This document shows, piece after piece, positions 16,613 to 24,999 of a stretch of DNA of 64,000 bases. Source of the stretch: Photobacterium galatheae (lineage in GTDB: Bacteria > Pseudomonadota > Gammaproteobacteria > Enterobacterales > Vibrionaceae); contig NZ_JMIB01000027.1 of NCBI RefSeq assembly GCF_000695255.1, positions 186,001 through 250,000 of the forward strand, given 5' to 3'. The position numbers and the translations under genes were made by a program. Position 1 is the first letter of the stretch. Every line of letters starts with the position of its first letter. The notes beneath the pieces are model-generated. The model searched no databases and was not told the origin of the DNA. It saw nothing but the letters and a program-made list of their open reading frames with translations.

Positions 16613-17317
16613 TCATGGAGCAATCGGCTTCCCTATCACCCGATCAAAGAAGCTCATTTCTGGTTCTGCAATCACATAGTAAGGCGCTGGTTTTCCTCGT
16701 TTTTTCTCAAAGTCACCTTCCAGTTCTTTGATGTATCCGCCATCAACAAGCCTTTGGCGAATGCTTTGTCGTCCCACCTCGATGCCTAACAGTCGGTAAA
16801 CATGAATGATATCGGCAATTGTAAATTTATGTGGGAGCGCATAAAGCGCACCTGAAGTATATCCAAACAGATTCTTAATATGCTTGATGACTTTCGTGAC
16901 AGCCTCATTATGATCAAAGGGAAGTATGAGTTTGCCACTGAGAACATCTTCAAGATCGACCCACTTATAATCAGGATTTCGTGTCATCGCCTCAGACAAA
17001 TCTGGATTCACGAACGCATAAGACACAGCAACAACAGACCATCCGTCACTATCCCTTGTCGCACCACCATCATTGTAAACTTCATTCACTAATGTCGGTG
17101 TCACGCCGAGCTTGGTTCGGATGATGCGTTCTTTCGCGCTTTGGTAGGTTTCGTCCCGGCGATATCCACCCTCCAGGTCGTGCGAGTAAATCATGCCACC
17201 GACGAGAGCAAATTCTCCGTAATAAGGACGATCTTCCATATTTCTTCGTAAAAGCAGAAGCTGCATTTTCCCCTCAAAGACGCGAAGGGTGACGAAATCC
17301 ATCATAAAATTTAACAT
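16613..17317 (-). CDS. nrtR: NrtR-type Nudix-related transcriptional regulator of NAD metabolism
   Basis: 234 residues. The N-terminal part (~1-145) has a Nudix fold whose catalytic box is degraded: GGMIYSHDLEGGYRRDETYQ followed by AKERIIRTKLGV lacks the REUXEE glutamates, so it likely senses ligand (ADP-ribose in known NrtRs) rather than hydrolyses it. The C-terminal part (~150-225) is a winged helix. The family represses NAD biosynthesis genes through TTATGTAAT...ATTGACATAA-like palindromes. Four such sites occur nearby, one in this gene's own promoter, so it is autoregulated. An alternative start is MDFVTLRVF, five residues in. Confidence 0.88.
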   Translation of the reverse strand: MLNFMMDFVTLRVFEGKMQLLLLRRNMEDRPYYGEFALVGGMIYSHDLEGGYRRDETYQSAKERIIRTKLGVTPTLVNEVYNDGGATRDSDGWSVVAVSYAFVNPDLSEAMTRNPDYKWVDLEDVLSGKLILPFDHNEAVTKVIKHIKNLFGYTSGALYALPHKFTIADIIHVYRLLGIEVGRQSIRQRLVDGGYIKELEGDFEKKRGKPAPYYVIAEPEMSFFDRVIGKPIAP

Positions 17318-17349
17318 ACTGAGTTTCTCAAGCGATGATTTATCGATGT

Positions 17350-17392
17350 ATTCTATGAACCGCCCGCCTTTATGTCAATCTGGATTACATAA
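17350..17392 (-). promoter_or_regulatory. nrtR promoter with NrtR operator
   Basis: Operator TTATGTCAAT...ATTACATAA at 17370-17392. On the minus strand -35 TTGACA (17378-17373), 17-bp spacer, -10 TAGAAT (17355-17350). Same architecture as pncA. Confidence 0.85.
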
Positions 17393-17582
17393 TCGGATTA
17401 CACCATGATCGTCGGTCCACATGCATCTTCAACCGAGCGCTAAACTAGTTATGTCGCCCTTCATGGTGTTCAGTTAGAATAGTGAACAACGAAGGCATCA
17501 CGCGTACACCACACGTGATGATGGAAAACAACATCTTAAACCGGCCCCACAACCTCACTGACAACGGGAGAGACTTATCGTC

Positions 17583-17876
17583 ATGCAGAACCGTAAACCT
17601 CACATCATGGCACTGACCCTGACAGCAGCAACCCTGAGCACTGCCTGCACCATTGGCGCCTTACTCTTTGATATAAATCAAAAATATGCAATCGTGATGG
17701 CTGTACTTTCTGTTTTTTCCTTCAGTATTTTTATGACCGTTAAGTTCTTTCAAAAAGACATTCAGATTCACACGCCGAACGAAAAAGTCACCAGCACTGA
17801 TCGACACCCTTTCGCGGTCTCACTGATATTATCGGCAATCAATAAAGATGAACCACCAGCGAAACGTGACATCTAA
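17583..17876 (+). CDS. Small membrane protein, hypothetical
   Basis: 97 residues with two membrane segments (about residues 9-28 and 36-54) and a polar C-terminal tail. ATG behind GGGAGAG. It lies inside the NAD salvage cluster, but nothing in the sequence links it to nicotinamide or nicotinate uptake; it is far too short for PnuC (seven or more segments). Confidence 0.55.
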   Translation: MQNRKPHIMALTLTAATLSTACTIGALLFDINQKYAIVMAVLSVFSFSIFMTVKFFQKDIQIHTPNEKVTSTDRHPFAVSLILSAINKDEPPAKRDI

Positions 17877-17980
17877 AGCCACCAGCTTATCATACGTCAC
17901 TCTGAATGACTTAAAGAAAGCAAACATATCATGCTGATAAAGAAGTATTCATGTGCACAATATCAAACTCACAACCATTT

Positions 17981-18023
17981 TATGTAATTCTGATTGACAT
18001 AAAAAACATGATTCTTTAAGCTG
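17981..18023 (+). promoter_or_regulatory. pncB-nadE promoter with NrtR operator
   Basis: Operator TTATGTAATT...ATTGACATAA at 17981-18003 supplies the -35 TTGACA (17995-18000); 17-bp spacer, -10 TAAGCT (18018-18023). The start codon is 29 bp further on. Confidence 0.8.
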
Positions 18024-18051
18024 GAATCAAGTCAGAAAATGAGAAACAACG

Positions 18052-20181
18052 ATGAACAACACCATGACAGAATCACCACTCCATACAGCAGGATCCACTT
18101 CTCTTTCGGATCTGTTTAAAGGCCACGCGATTCGCAGTTTTACTGATACCGACCTGTACAAACTCACCATGCAACAAGCGGTCTTCAGTAAATACCCAGA
18201 TACTCAAGTTCGTTATGAATTTGTCGTTCGCTCGAATGAAAGTCTGGCAGACGACTTCGCTGCAACCCACAGTGAAATCAATGCCCTATCTAAACTGACG
18301 CTGACTGACAGCGAAGCCCGCCAACTTCAGAAACTCCCCTTCTTTAGCGAAGCCTATATTTCTGCCCTACGAGATTTCCGCTTCGAACCAGAGCGTCATG
18401 TGAAGATGCGCATCGTTCCTGATAAGAACGGTATGAAACAGCTCAAAATTTCTGTGGTGGGAAGTTGGTATAAGACGATCCTGTACGAAGTCATGGTGCT
18501 TGCCATTGTTTCTGAAGTCAGAAACCGCCGCCTATGGCCTGAAATGAAACTTGAGACCTTCCGTAAAACACTCTTTGAAAAAGTTGAACACCTGAAGTCT
18601 GAAATCAAACGTCGCAATATTACCAACTTCAAGTTGGCTGAGATGGGCACGCGTCGCCGCTTTTCTCATGTCGCACAGACGTATGCTGTCCAATATCTGG
18701 CTCGTACTTTGCCTGAATATTTAGTGGGCTCAAGCAACATCATGCTGGCCCACGAAAACCATATTAAGCCTATCGGGACCGTCGCTCATGAGTATTTCAT
18801 GGCGCACCAGGCATTCACAAATGTGAAACTGAGCCAGAAGCTCGCCCTTGATGTGTGGGATGATGTATTCCGCGGGCGTCTGGGGGTGGCTCTCACAGAC
18901 ACAATCGGCTCTGATGCATTCCTTGACGATTTCGACTTTAAGTTTGCTAACTCATTCTCTGGTGCACGTCATGACTCCGGTTGCCCGTTCACCTGGGGCG
19001 ACAAATTCATTGCGCATTATGAGACGCTGGACATTGACCCAATGACGAAAACCCTGGTATTTACCGATGGGCTAGACTTCAATCAATGTCTGGATCTATG
19101 TGAGTACTTTGCAGGCCGTATCAATGTCTCCTTCGGTATCGGTACTTTCCTGTCTGCTGATTTAGGTGAAGTGACAAAAGAAGATGGCACTCAGTACAAG
19201 CCACTCAGTATCGTCATGAAGCTCGTTGAGTGTAATGGCCAGCCTGTCGCGAAGATCTCTGATGAACCCGGGAAAGCGATCTGCGAAAGTGATATCTATC
19301 TGGCAAACCTACATGAGCGATTTGGCCTTCCTCAGTTCAAAAAGCCAGAAAAAGCACTGCGTGAGCGTGCATTGGCTGAGTTAGGCGTGCAACCTACAGA
19401 AATATTTAACCCAGAAAAAGAATCTCGTGCCCGCGTGGATTTTCTAAAAAGTAAACTCATTGAAAGCCGTCGTCATTCCCTCGTATTGGGGATCAGTGGT
19501 GGGGTGGACTCGACAACGACGGGCCGTATGGCTCAGCAAGCGGTGGATGAGTTGAATCAAGCGTTCAGGACCGATAAATTCAAGTTCATTGCGGTGCGCT
19601 TACCTGCTGGGGTTCAAAAAGATGAAGATGACGCACAGGCTGCCCTCGCCTTTATCAAACCCTCTCTGAATGCGACCATCAACATCGGTGATGCATCAGA
19701 GGATATCCACAACAGCGTGGTTTCTGAAATGAAGGCAGGCAACTTGAGTGTCGGTCAAGCGGACTTTCATAAAGGCAACGTCAAGGCCCGTATGCGAATG
19801 ATCGCCCAATATGAGCTGGCAGGCTTCCATGAGGGCCTCGTTGTCGGGACTGACCACAACGCAGAAGCGATTACAGGTTTCTTTACAAAGCACGGTGACG
19901 GCGCATGTGATATCGTTCCACTTCGCGGCTTAAACAAGCGTCAGGTACGTCTGATTGCTCAACATCTTGGTGCACCAGCGTCACTGTACGCGAAAGCGGC
20001 AACAGCAGATCTTGAAGAAGAACGCCCTCTGCTAGAAGATGAAATTGCGCTTGGCCTGACCTACGACCAAATTGACGACTTCCTGGAAGGCAAGCAGATC
20101 TCAGGTGCAGCAGAAGATAAAATCCTGAGCATCTACAAAGCGACCTCTCACAAACGAGCGCTTCCCGTAGAGTACCGGTAA
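18052..20181 (+). CDS. Fused nicotinate phosphoribosyltransferase / NAD synthetase
   Basis: 709 residues. Residues ~25-430 are PncB: TDTDLYKLTMQQAV at 31-44, MGTRRRFS, GARHDSG around the phosphate-binding loop, and LVFTDGLDFNQ. Residues ~445-709 are an ammonia-dependent NadE of the E. coli type: ATP-binding SGGVDS at 482-487, IAVRLPAGVQKDEDD, VVGTDHNAEAITGFFTKHGDGACD, LNKRQVR, KAATADLEEERP. PncB makes nicotinate mononucleotide (NaMN); NadE normally amidates the later dinucleotide (NaAD), so an adenylyltransferase (NadD) acts between the two fused activities and is absent here. Either the host supplies NadD, or the NadE half amidates the mononucleotide. NrtR-controlled, own terminator. Confidence 0.92.
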   Translation: MNNTMTESPLHTAGSTSLSDLFKGHAIRSFTDTDLYKLTMQQAVFSKYPDTQVRYEFVVRSNESLADDFAATHSEINALSKLTLTDSEARQLQKLPFFSEAYISALRDFRFEPERHVKMRIVPDKNGMKQLKISVVGSWYKTILYEVMVLAIVSEVRNRRLWPEMKLETFRKTLFEKVEHLKSEIKRRNITNFKLAEMGTRRRFSHVAQTYAVQYLARTLPEYLVGSSNIMLAHENHIKPIGTVAHEYFMAHQAFTNVKLSQKLALDVWDDVFRGRLGVALTDTIGSDAFLDDFDFKFANSFSGARHDSGCPFTWGDKFIAHYETLDIDPMTKTLVFTDGLDFNQCLDLCEYFAGRINVSFGIGTFLSADLGEVTKEDGTQYKPLSIVMKLVECNGQPVAKISDEPGKAICESDIYLANLHERFGLPQFKKPEKALRERALAELGVQPTEIFNPEKESRARVDFLKSKLIESRRHSLVLGISGGVDSTTTGRMAQQAVDELNQAFRTDKFKFIAVRLPAGVQKDEDDAQAALAFIKPSLNATINIGDASEDIHNSVVSEMKAGNLSVGQADFHKGNVKARMRMIAQYELAGFHEGLVVGTDHNAEAITGFFTKHGDGACDIVPLRGLNKRQVRLIAQHLGAPASLYAKAATADLEEERPLLEDEIALGLTYDQIDDFLEGKQISGAAEDKILSIYKATSHKRALPVEYR

Positions 20182-20199
20182 AAAATTCATCATGAGAGT

Positions 20200-20248
20200 G
20201 AGCCACCCAGCGCCAGACGATTTTTTAATCTGATGCTGGTGGCTTTTA
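20200..20248 (+). terminator. Terminator of pncB-nadE
   Basis: AGCCACC(C)AGC pairs with GCT-GGTGGCT (20201-20244), followed by TTTT. Confidence 0.8.
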
Positions 20249-20655
20249 TTTTAAGATTTACTCACCTCGAACGCACACCTTCGCCTCTAAAATCAATCGC
20301 CAAAAAGAAAAAAAACAGATAAACTGTACCCGTCTCTAAAAGCAGTTTCGCCCCTTGAAAGCTTCAAGATAATATAGCGCCATGATGCCGACGTTGAGAG
20401 AGTGGTGATTGTTGATTCCGAGGCCAAGGTATAAATCGGCATCAATGAAACAAGAAAAGCTGAGACGAAATATATATAATGAAAAAGACAATTTCTTTTT
20501 ATCAATTAATACTTTTATTCATCACTTGTGTGAGTCAAATATTAGCCATTTTTATTCAACCAGCTTAAGTATCTCATTTTGTTACACAAGTAGTGAGAAG
20601 GGCGTCGAAAATATCAGGGTATTTGAACGTAAATACCTTTTTTGTTTAATATTAA
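20249..20655. other. AT-rich intergenic region
   Basis: About 400 bp holding only overlapping short frames on both strands (for example 20293-20505 minus and 20409-20660 plus) without ribosome-binding sites or recognisable sequence. No supported gene. Confidence 0.4.
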
Positions 20656-20672
20656 TGTAGTAACATAATGCC
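20656..20672 (+). promoter_or_regulatory. Promoter-like extended motif before 20701
   Basis: TGTAGTAACATAATGCC, -10 hexamer CATAAT at 20664-20669, about 30 bp before the start codon. Confidence 0.5.
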
Positions 20673-20700
20673 CTCGGGACATAAGGGAAAATAACAAAAA

Positions 20701-21126
20701 GTGGTGACAACATTGTCTATTTTAGATGAAACCTCGTTAACGATCGAAAGCATCTTTAATATAGATGCGGCTAAGGTTGGCTTTAAACCCCCAAGCTCAC
20801 TGAAGAATCTTCTTCTGGAGCAGACTGAACTTGCATGTGACGCACTCGGTCTTCATTCTGCAGATTCGATGTTATTTCAAAGTGATGCCGAATTGCAGGA
20901 ACTGCTCTCAGAAATCGAGTTTACCGGATACCTGATTGAAGCTTGGATGCCAATGGCGAAAGGCTTTGAATTTGATGGTGACGAACTCATTGGATATTCA
21001 CATGACTTATCCAACTATAAAATTCAGCTATTCTCTGGTGATAGTGTCGAGGAATGCCTCGAAAAAGCCACGCATTGGCACAACAAGAATATCGCGGATT
21101 GGTCGGCCGCCAGCCTTACCGAATAG
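20701..21126 (+). CDS. Hypothetical protein
   Basis: 141 residues, acidic, soluble and mostly helical (…LQELLSEIEFTGYLIEAWMPMAKGFEFDGDELIGYSHD split over two helices). No family recognised. GTG start ~30 bp after the promoter element, with AAGGGA further upstream; a TTG four codons later is possible. Confidence 0.55.
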   Translation: MVTTLSILDETSLTIESIFNIDAAKVGFKPPSSLKNLLLEQTELACDALGLHSADSMLFQSDAELQELLSEIEFTGYLIEAWMPMAKGFEFDGDELIGYSHDLSNYKIQLFSGDSVEECLEKATHWHNKNIADWSAASLTE

Positions 21127-21141
21127 GGCAATATAGAGATA
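21126..21141 (+). promoter_or_regulatory. Promoter-like extended motif at a gene's stop codon
   Basis: GGGCAATATAGAGA, -10 hexamer TATAGA at 21132-21137, placed just after the stop of the preceding gene. Confidence 0.4.
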
Positions 21142-21143
21142 TT

Positions 21144-21288
21144 TGGGTTGCAATAAAACCGCTTTCACGGTAAGGAAAACATGATGAGTCGTATTTCCAG
21201 CGAATCATAAGAGCGCACCTGAGCACGAAGCAAGTTCACTCTTAAGATTTCATAACCAACTCCCCCCCGATTATGTCTCGGGGTTTTT
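21144..21288 (+). ncRNA. Candidate ~145-nt small RNA or mini-gene transcript
   Basis: Bounded by a promoter element and the terminator CCCCGA/TCGGGG with T5 at 21265-21288. It contains a nine-codon frame (21181-21210, MMSRISSES) with an excellent TAAGGAAAA ribosome-binding site, and TAAGAG/CTCTTA pairing after it. It could be a 3'-UTR-derived small RNA of the preceding gene or encode a tiny peptide. Confidence 0.4.
21265..21288 (+). terminator. Rho-independent terminator
   Basis: Stem CCCCGA/TCGGGG, loop TTATGTC, T5 tail. Ends both the 20701-21126 transcript and the candidate short RNA. Confidence 0.85.
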
Positions 21289-21748
21289 CCATGTAGACTC
21301 TTTTCGATTATCACGATCGAGCACCACATCACTCAGGCGTCTCCTTTTATCTCTAAGAGAATCCGTTTCCACAATGATCATTCAAAAGTGACCTCTCTTT
21401 TCAGACAGGTCACTCCTCTCATTCTGTCATCGCTCATCACATGGCTTTCACGCAAGCAGAACAATCACAACCAACTGTTTTATAGTCACTTTTAACACAT
21501 AATTACCATGATCTGAGCGGTGATTGAGCTGATGATTCGACTTTTATTGTTCTCGCTTGTTTTGTAGAAAAAATCGACCATGTGCGCAATCTCAACAGCC
21601 CATCGCCAAGGCAATACGGCTTAAAGCGAATAAATAATACTTTCAGAGCAACATAGAGACGTGACGAACTTGAAGCGGTGAGGAGATAAAATAATTCTCT
21701 TCCTTCATCTTGGTCACGGTGATCCGAACTGCTAACATAAAGATAAAA
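21289..21748. other. Intergenic region with one hairpin
   Basis: Contains an 8-bp hairpin AGTGACCT/AGGTCACT (21387-21414) whose T-rich side faces the minus strand. No supported gene. Confidence 0.4.
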
Positions 21749-22687
21749 ATGATTGGACGAATTGAAAATTTAACCAACTACTCACTGGTGGACAACTTTG
21801 TCACGGGTAACCTCGGTTCTATCCCATTTTACGGGGCAAAGTTTAACTTAAGCTTCGCTATCTTGTTATTTTTCTACTTGATTTTCAGAAGAAATACCAG
21901 TTGGAAGCATATTCCACTACTCGCATTCCTTGCCATCCCATTCTTACACTCAGACCAAATCTTATTCGAAACCTTTACGCCATCTTCGGATAATCCCCAA
22001 ACGCCGCATATCATGCTTCTCATCTTTTCAGCGTCAGTGTTGACACTCATGGCATGCGTGAAGAAGACCAGAACATTACCTCGGATTTTCGGCTCTATTG
22101 TCGCGCTTGCCCTGGTTGCCGCATTTTTGATCATTCATGCCGCGACGATAAACATAAAGCTGAAAGAGCAAGTCGCAATGATCATGGACGCTCATTTCTC
22201 AGTTTTCAACGCAACCTTTCAAAGCAGAAGCAGCGAAACCTTTCTTTATTACTGCGAAGAGGAAAAAATACACTGCCTCACCTCTCTACCAACAGAGAAA
22301 GACAAAGAAACAATCAAGCAAGTGCTTGGCGGGCTATCAGACAGAGCCTTCAAAGTCATCGACTCTGGTGATGAGTACATTCAAATGTATTCGCTGGACA
22401 TTCAAAAAAGCGCCTTCATTTTTATGTATGGTAAGGTCGATGACACGGTAAGACTCATCATCGACTTTGACAATCTTCATCAAGCACACCGAAGCTGTCT
22501 CATTGTCATGTATGTTTGGTACTTCATCATCTCGAGCTTATGGCTTTACGGGGGGCTCTTCCTTTATTGTAAACATATCAGTATGTTTCAACGCCGCACA
22601 AAGCACACGCTATCCCCCCAACGCCCTGAAAAGATCGAGTCCGGCACAATGAAACCGCAATCAAGCCAGGGAGCAAAAGAAAAATAA
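21749..22687 (+). CDS. Polytopic membrane protein, hypothetical
   Basis: 312 residues from the ATG of MIGRIENLTN; a frame extending upstream to 21710 starts at TTG and looks non-coding. Membrane segments at about residues 29-47, 55-70, 85-102, 110-133, with a large middle domain (residues ~135-250) and one more at ~255-280, then a polar basic tail. The middle domain holds YYCEEEKIHCLTS, two cysteines that could form a disulfide if periplasmic. Not recognised. Confidence 0.6.
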   Translation: MIGRIENLTNYSLVDNFVTGNLGSIPFYGAKFNLSFAILLFFYLIFRRNTSWKHIPLLAFLAIPFLHSDQILFETFTPSSDNPQTPHIMLLIFSASVLTLMACVKKTRTLPRIFGSIVALALVAAFLIIHAATINIKLKEQVAMIMDAHFSVFNATFQSRSSETFLYYCEEEKIHCLTSLPTEKDKETIKQVLGGLSDRAFKVIDSGDEYIQMYSLDIQKSAFIFMYGKVDDTVRLIIDFDNLHQAHRSCLIVMYVWYFIISSLWLYGGLFLYCKHISMFQRRTKHTLSPQRPEKIESGTMKPQSSQGAKEK

Positions 22688-22990
22688 GCTTGATACACAC
22701 AACAGTATGCTCTGTTTGAAAATCCCCAAACATGACCGATATCAACAGATTGCATATCAAAATCAGGTACGATGAACCTTGCAGCCGATGAAGATTTCAG
22801 AATACCAAGTTGGCAACTGTGTAATTGTCGGATGACTTTCAAGCTGATGAGGGTGCTTGAGCCAGGTAAGCGAAGGTTCTCAGACGACAAATACGCAAAT
22901 CATGCTAACAATAATCTGTTCAACCTCTTTGAATGAAACACCAGCCTAAGTCATTGTTTTGCAAAAAATCACTAGCCACAGCAATTCCTT
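22688..22990. other. Intergenic region without supported gene
   Basis: About 300 bp. Short frames on the minus strand overlap the preceding gene and lack start signals. No terminator is obvious after the membrane-protein gene. Confidence 0.35.
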
Positions 22991-23009
22991 GTGGTAGCAT
23001 AGTGACAAA
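22991..23009 (+). promoter_or_regulatory. Promoter of a small RNA candidate, extended-motif type
   Basis: GTGGTAGCATAGTGACA, -10 hexamer CATAGT at 22998-23003. Confidence 0.6.
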
Positions 23010-23106
23010 CGCCGGGCACTTCACTCATCTCGAGATGACTCTCCAATTAGCCAATGAGGTTCTCTGGAAGGGCAATGAGAGAAGTAGCGGGTTACCCCGC
23101 TCTTTT
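23010..23106 (+). ncRNA. Small RNA candidate, ~97 nt, upstream of the ProQ-like gene
   Basis: Runs from the promoter at 22998 to a terminator AGCGGG/CCCGCT with CTTTT tail (23086-23106). It has a perfect 14-nt palindrome TCATCTCGAGATGA at 23025-23038 and a TTCTCT/AGAGAA hairpin at 23060-23083. A 98-codon frame across this region (22933-23229) starts before the promoter and runs through both hairpins, so it is unlikely to be coding. Confidence 0.6.
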
Positions 23107-23199
23107 AAACTGCCAAAAACACGACATCCTGTCATCTTGATGATCGTAAAATTGGTCAGTGAATACGAAGAGGTGAGTATATCTTCCACCCAAACGAAG

Positions 23200-23217
23200 T
23201 GGCAATATAAAGACAAT
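23200..23217 (+). promoter_or_regulatory. Promoter of the ProQ-like gene, extended-motif type
   Basis: TGGCAATATAAAGACA, -10 hexamer TATAAA at 23206-23211. Start near 23218, followed by AGAAGG and the ATG at 23238. Confidence 0.6.
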
Positions 23218-23237
23218 AACAGAAGGTAGTTTCCCAA

Positions 23238-24032
23238 ATGAACAACAACGTCAGCAAAAAGCAAAAAGAAGTACCTCGCTATCACCTGCGAAGGCAGAAG
23301 CCATCGGGTCAGAAGAACAACGTCAACAACACACATCAGGTTAAACCCAAGAAAAAGCAAAACACTCAAAGGAAAATGCCAGCTAAAAAAATGGCTAAAA
23401 CCAAGGTGAAGACACTGAAATCGTTCCTTTTGTGTAAAAAGTTCTGGCCTCGTGTTTTTAATATTTACAACCCGAAACCACTGTGTAAAGGCATGCGTCA
23501 GGTGCTTCTTGAAGACGCCGAAAATCGTGGCATCAAGGTTTCTAACAGCACGGTTTACAATGCGTTATTCTGGATGACCTCGACCATCCAGTACAAACAA
23601 GCCCTTGTTCGCTACCATGCTCGCTTTGATCATCAGGGTGAAATTATTGGTGTTGTCTCTGAAGTCGAGAAAGCTAAAGCGCAAGAATACATTGATAACG
23701 CACCCACAAACGTTAAAAAAGTTGCAGCGAAAGCAGTTGAAAAAGCCCAAAGAGCACGAAGCAAGCATCATCACCCCCATGGCGTGTCTCGCGGTAGTTA
23801 TCGTCCTCGCGATCAGCAGGGTTCAGGCCGACCAGCGAATGCTCGTCAACATTCAGGCAAGGGTCACCCAAACCAATCTAACGGTAACCGTCACAATAGC
23901 GGATATCACCGTCAATTTAATCAAAATCAGGACGGCGTTTCCCTGAAAACCCCGACGATCAGTTACCGCAGTCGTCGATCGCGTCGTTCAGCATCGAGTG
24001 AAGTTGTCGCTGTCGCTTCATCCGATTACTAA
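23238..24032 (+). CDS. ProQ/FinO-family RNA chaperone
   Basis: 264 residues. A basic N-terminal extension (1-60, rich in Lys/Gln/Asn) precedes a FinO/ProQ fold at about 62-150: KKFWPRVFNIYNPKPLCKG, GIKVSNSTVYNALFWMTSTIQYKQAL, RYHARFDHQGEIIGVVS. The tail (~165-264) is disordered and rich in His, Gly, Ser and Arg, ending RSRRSRRSASS. ProQ/FinO proteins bind structured small RNAs and 3' terminator hairpins; FinO controls plasmid conjugation through antisense RNA. A candidate small RNA ends 130 bp upstream. Both a global chaperone and a dedicated plasmid regulator are possible. Confidence 0.85.
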   Translation: MNNNVSKKQKEVPRYHLRRQKPSGQKNNVNNTHQVKPKKKQNTQRKMPAKKMAKTKVKTLKSFLLCKKFWPRVFNIYNPKPLCKGMRQVLLEDAENRGIKVSNSTVYNALFWMTSTIQYKQALVRYHARFDHQGEIIGVVSEVEKAKAQEYIDNAPTNVKKVAAKAVEKAQRARSKHHHPHGVSRGSYRPRDQQGSGRPANARQHSGKGHPNQSNGNRHNSGYHRQFNQNQDGVSLKTPTISYRSRRSRRSASSEVVAVASSDY

Positions 24033-24060
24033 CCCTATCAACCATGACAGCTCATGAGTG

Positions 24061-24085
24061 AAAAGGCGCTGTGGGGCGCCTTTCC
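24061..24085 (+). terminator. Terminator of the ProQ-like gene
   Basis: Stem AAAGGCGC/GCGCCTTT with loop TGTGGG-like, T tail. Confidence 0.85.
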
Positions 24086-24111
24086 TCGTCATAGAATCAT
24101 TGAGGTAAAAA

Positions 24112-24807
24112 ATGAATAAAAAAATTAGTCTTCTTTGCGTCGGTCTGGCTTGTCTTGGTGCGCTGATTGGTGCCGATCAGTACAACCGATATCAGACGCG
24201 TATCGAAGCAGGTAAACCGTTCATACCGATTGAAGGAAAACATTACCAAGTGATCTCAAAATCAGAAGAAGTCAATGCTCTTCTTACGAAATTGGGTGTG
24301 AAGGAAGGTGAAACCTTTGAAATTATGTCTTACACCTGCCCTGCCTGTAAAAGCATGGAACCCATGCTCGACTTCTTTGAAGCCAAAGGGGTTCCCATTC
24401 AAAAGTTTCAAATCGGCATGGACACTCTCCCACTTGCCGAAGCAGAGTACTTCGTGAAAGAGAAATCAGCATCAAACCTGAATGCTTTTCGGAAAGAAAT
24501 GTTCATAAAAATGCTTTCATCGGCACCAGCCCATGAAAAAATCACCTTTGCTAAACAGATTCCTCTTGAATATGGATTGAGCCTGGACGATCTTGCCGCA
24601 TTCGATGTAAAGGCGACAACGTACAAGCAACTGACTTTAGCTCTGGCAGATAAGTTACAGGTGACACATACACCAACAATCTATGTTGCAGGTCAATATG
24701 AGCTTATCCAAAAGAACCACGACTCCTTTGAGCAGTTCTCAAAAACATTCGAACACGCTTTGAATTTAGGGAAACCAGCCAGTGTTCCAGAAGCCGAACA
24801 AAAATAA
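24112..24807 (+). CDS. DsbA-like periplasmic thiol-disulfide protein
   Basis: 231 residues. An uncleaved or cleavable N-terminal hydrophobic segment (~4-21) is followed by a thioredoxin fold with active site Cys76-Pro-Ala-Cys79 (MSYTCPACKSMEP), a helical insertion (~105-165) and the cis-proline loop THTPTIYVAG. DsbA-type proteins introduce or isomerise disulfides in exported proteins; here clients could be the cysteine-rich exported proteins of this window (pilin-like, hypothetical periplasmic). CPAC differs from E. coli DsbA CPHC. ATG behind GAGGTAA. Sits alone downstream of the ProQ-like terminator. Confidence 0.82.
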   Translation: MNKKISLLCVGLACLGALIGADQYNRYQTRIEAGKPFIPIEGKHYQVISKSEEVNALLTKLGVKEGETFEIMSYTCPACKSMEPMLDFFEAKGVPIQKFQIGMDTLPLAEAEYFVKEKSASNLNAFRKEMFIKMLSSAPAHEKITFAKQIPLEYGLSLDDLAAFDVKATTYKQLTLALADKLQVTHTPTIYVAGQYELIQKNHDSFEQFSKTFEHALNLGKPASVPEAEQK

Positions 24808-24831
24808 ATTTTCACTGTTTCACAGATAAAT

Positions 24832-24858
24832 AAAAAAAACCACCTCATGTGAGGTGGT
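24832..24858 (-). terminator. Strong terminator, minus-strand polarity
   Basis: Nine-base-pair arms ACCACCTCA/TGAGGTGGT; on the minus strand the stem is followed by T8. It also gives a hairpin after the DsbA-like gene on the plus strand, but without a U tract. Confidence 0.75.
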
Positions 24859-24950
24859 GAATCAAGTGAGGTTGTGCTTGTTATACACCAATATATGCTG
24901 GCTCAGCTCAGTCATGTACAGAAAAAAGCGTACCAGCTTGTTCCTCGTTT
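24832..24950 (-). ncRNA. Possible minus-strand small RNA
   Basis: A promoter-like pair on the minus strand (TTGAAA at 24985-24980, 17 bp, TTTACT at 24962-24957) is followed ~120 nt later by a strong terminator ACCACCTCA/TGAGGTGGT with T8 (24858-24832). No convincing frame lies between. The -10 is poor, so this is tentative. Confidence 0.35.
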
Positions 24951-24999
24951 GATGTTAGTAAAGTAACTTTCTGACCGGCTTTCAACCCTCAGAAGAAAA

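Noticed and set aside
20293-20660. Overlapping short frames on both strands
   Set aside because: TTG or unsupported starts, mutually overlapping, AT-rich noncoding appearance.
22933-23229. 98-codon frame before the ProQ-like gene
   Set aside because: Contains two promoters and a terminator hairpin; starts before the promoter.
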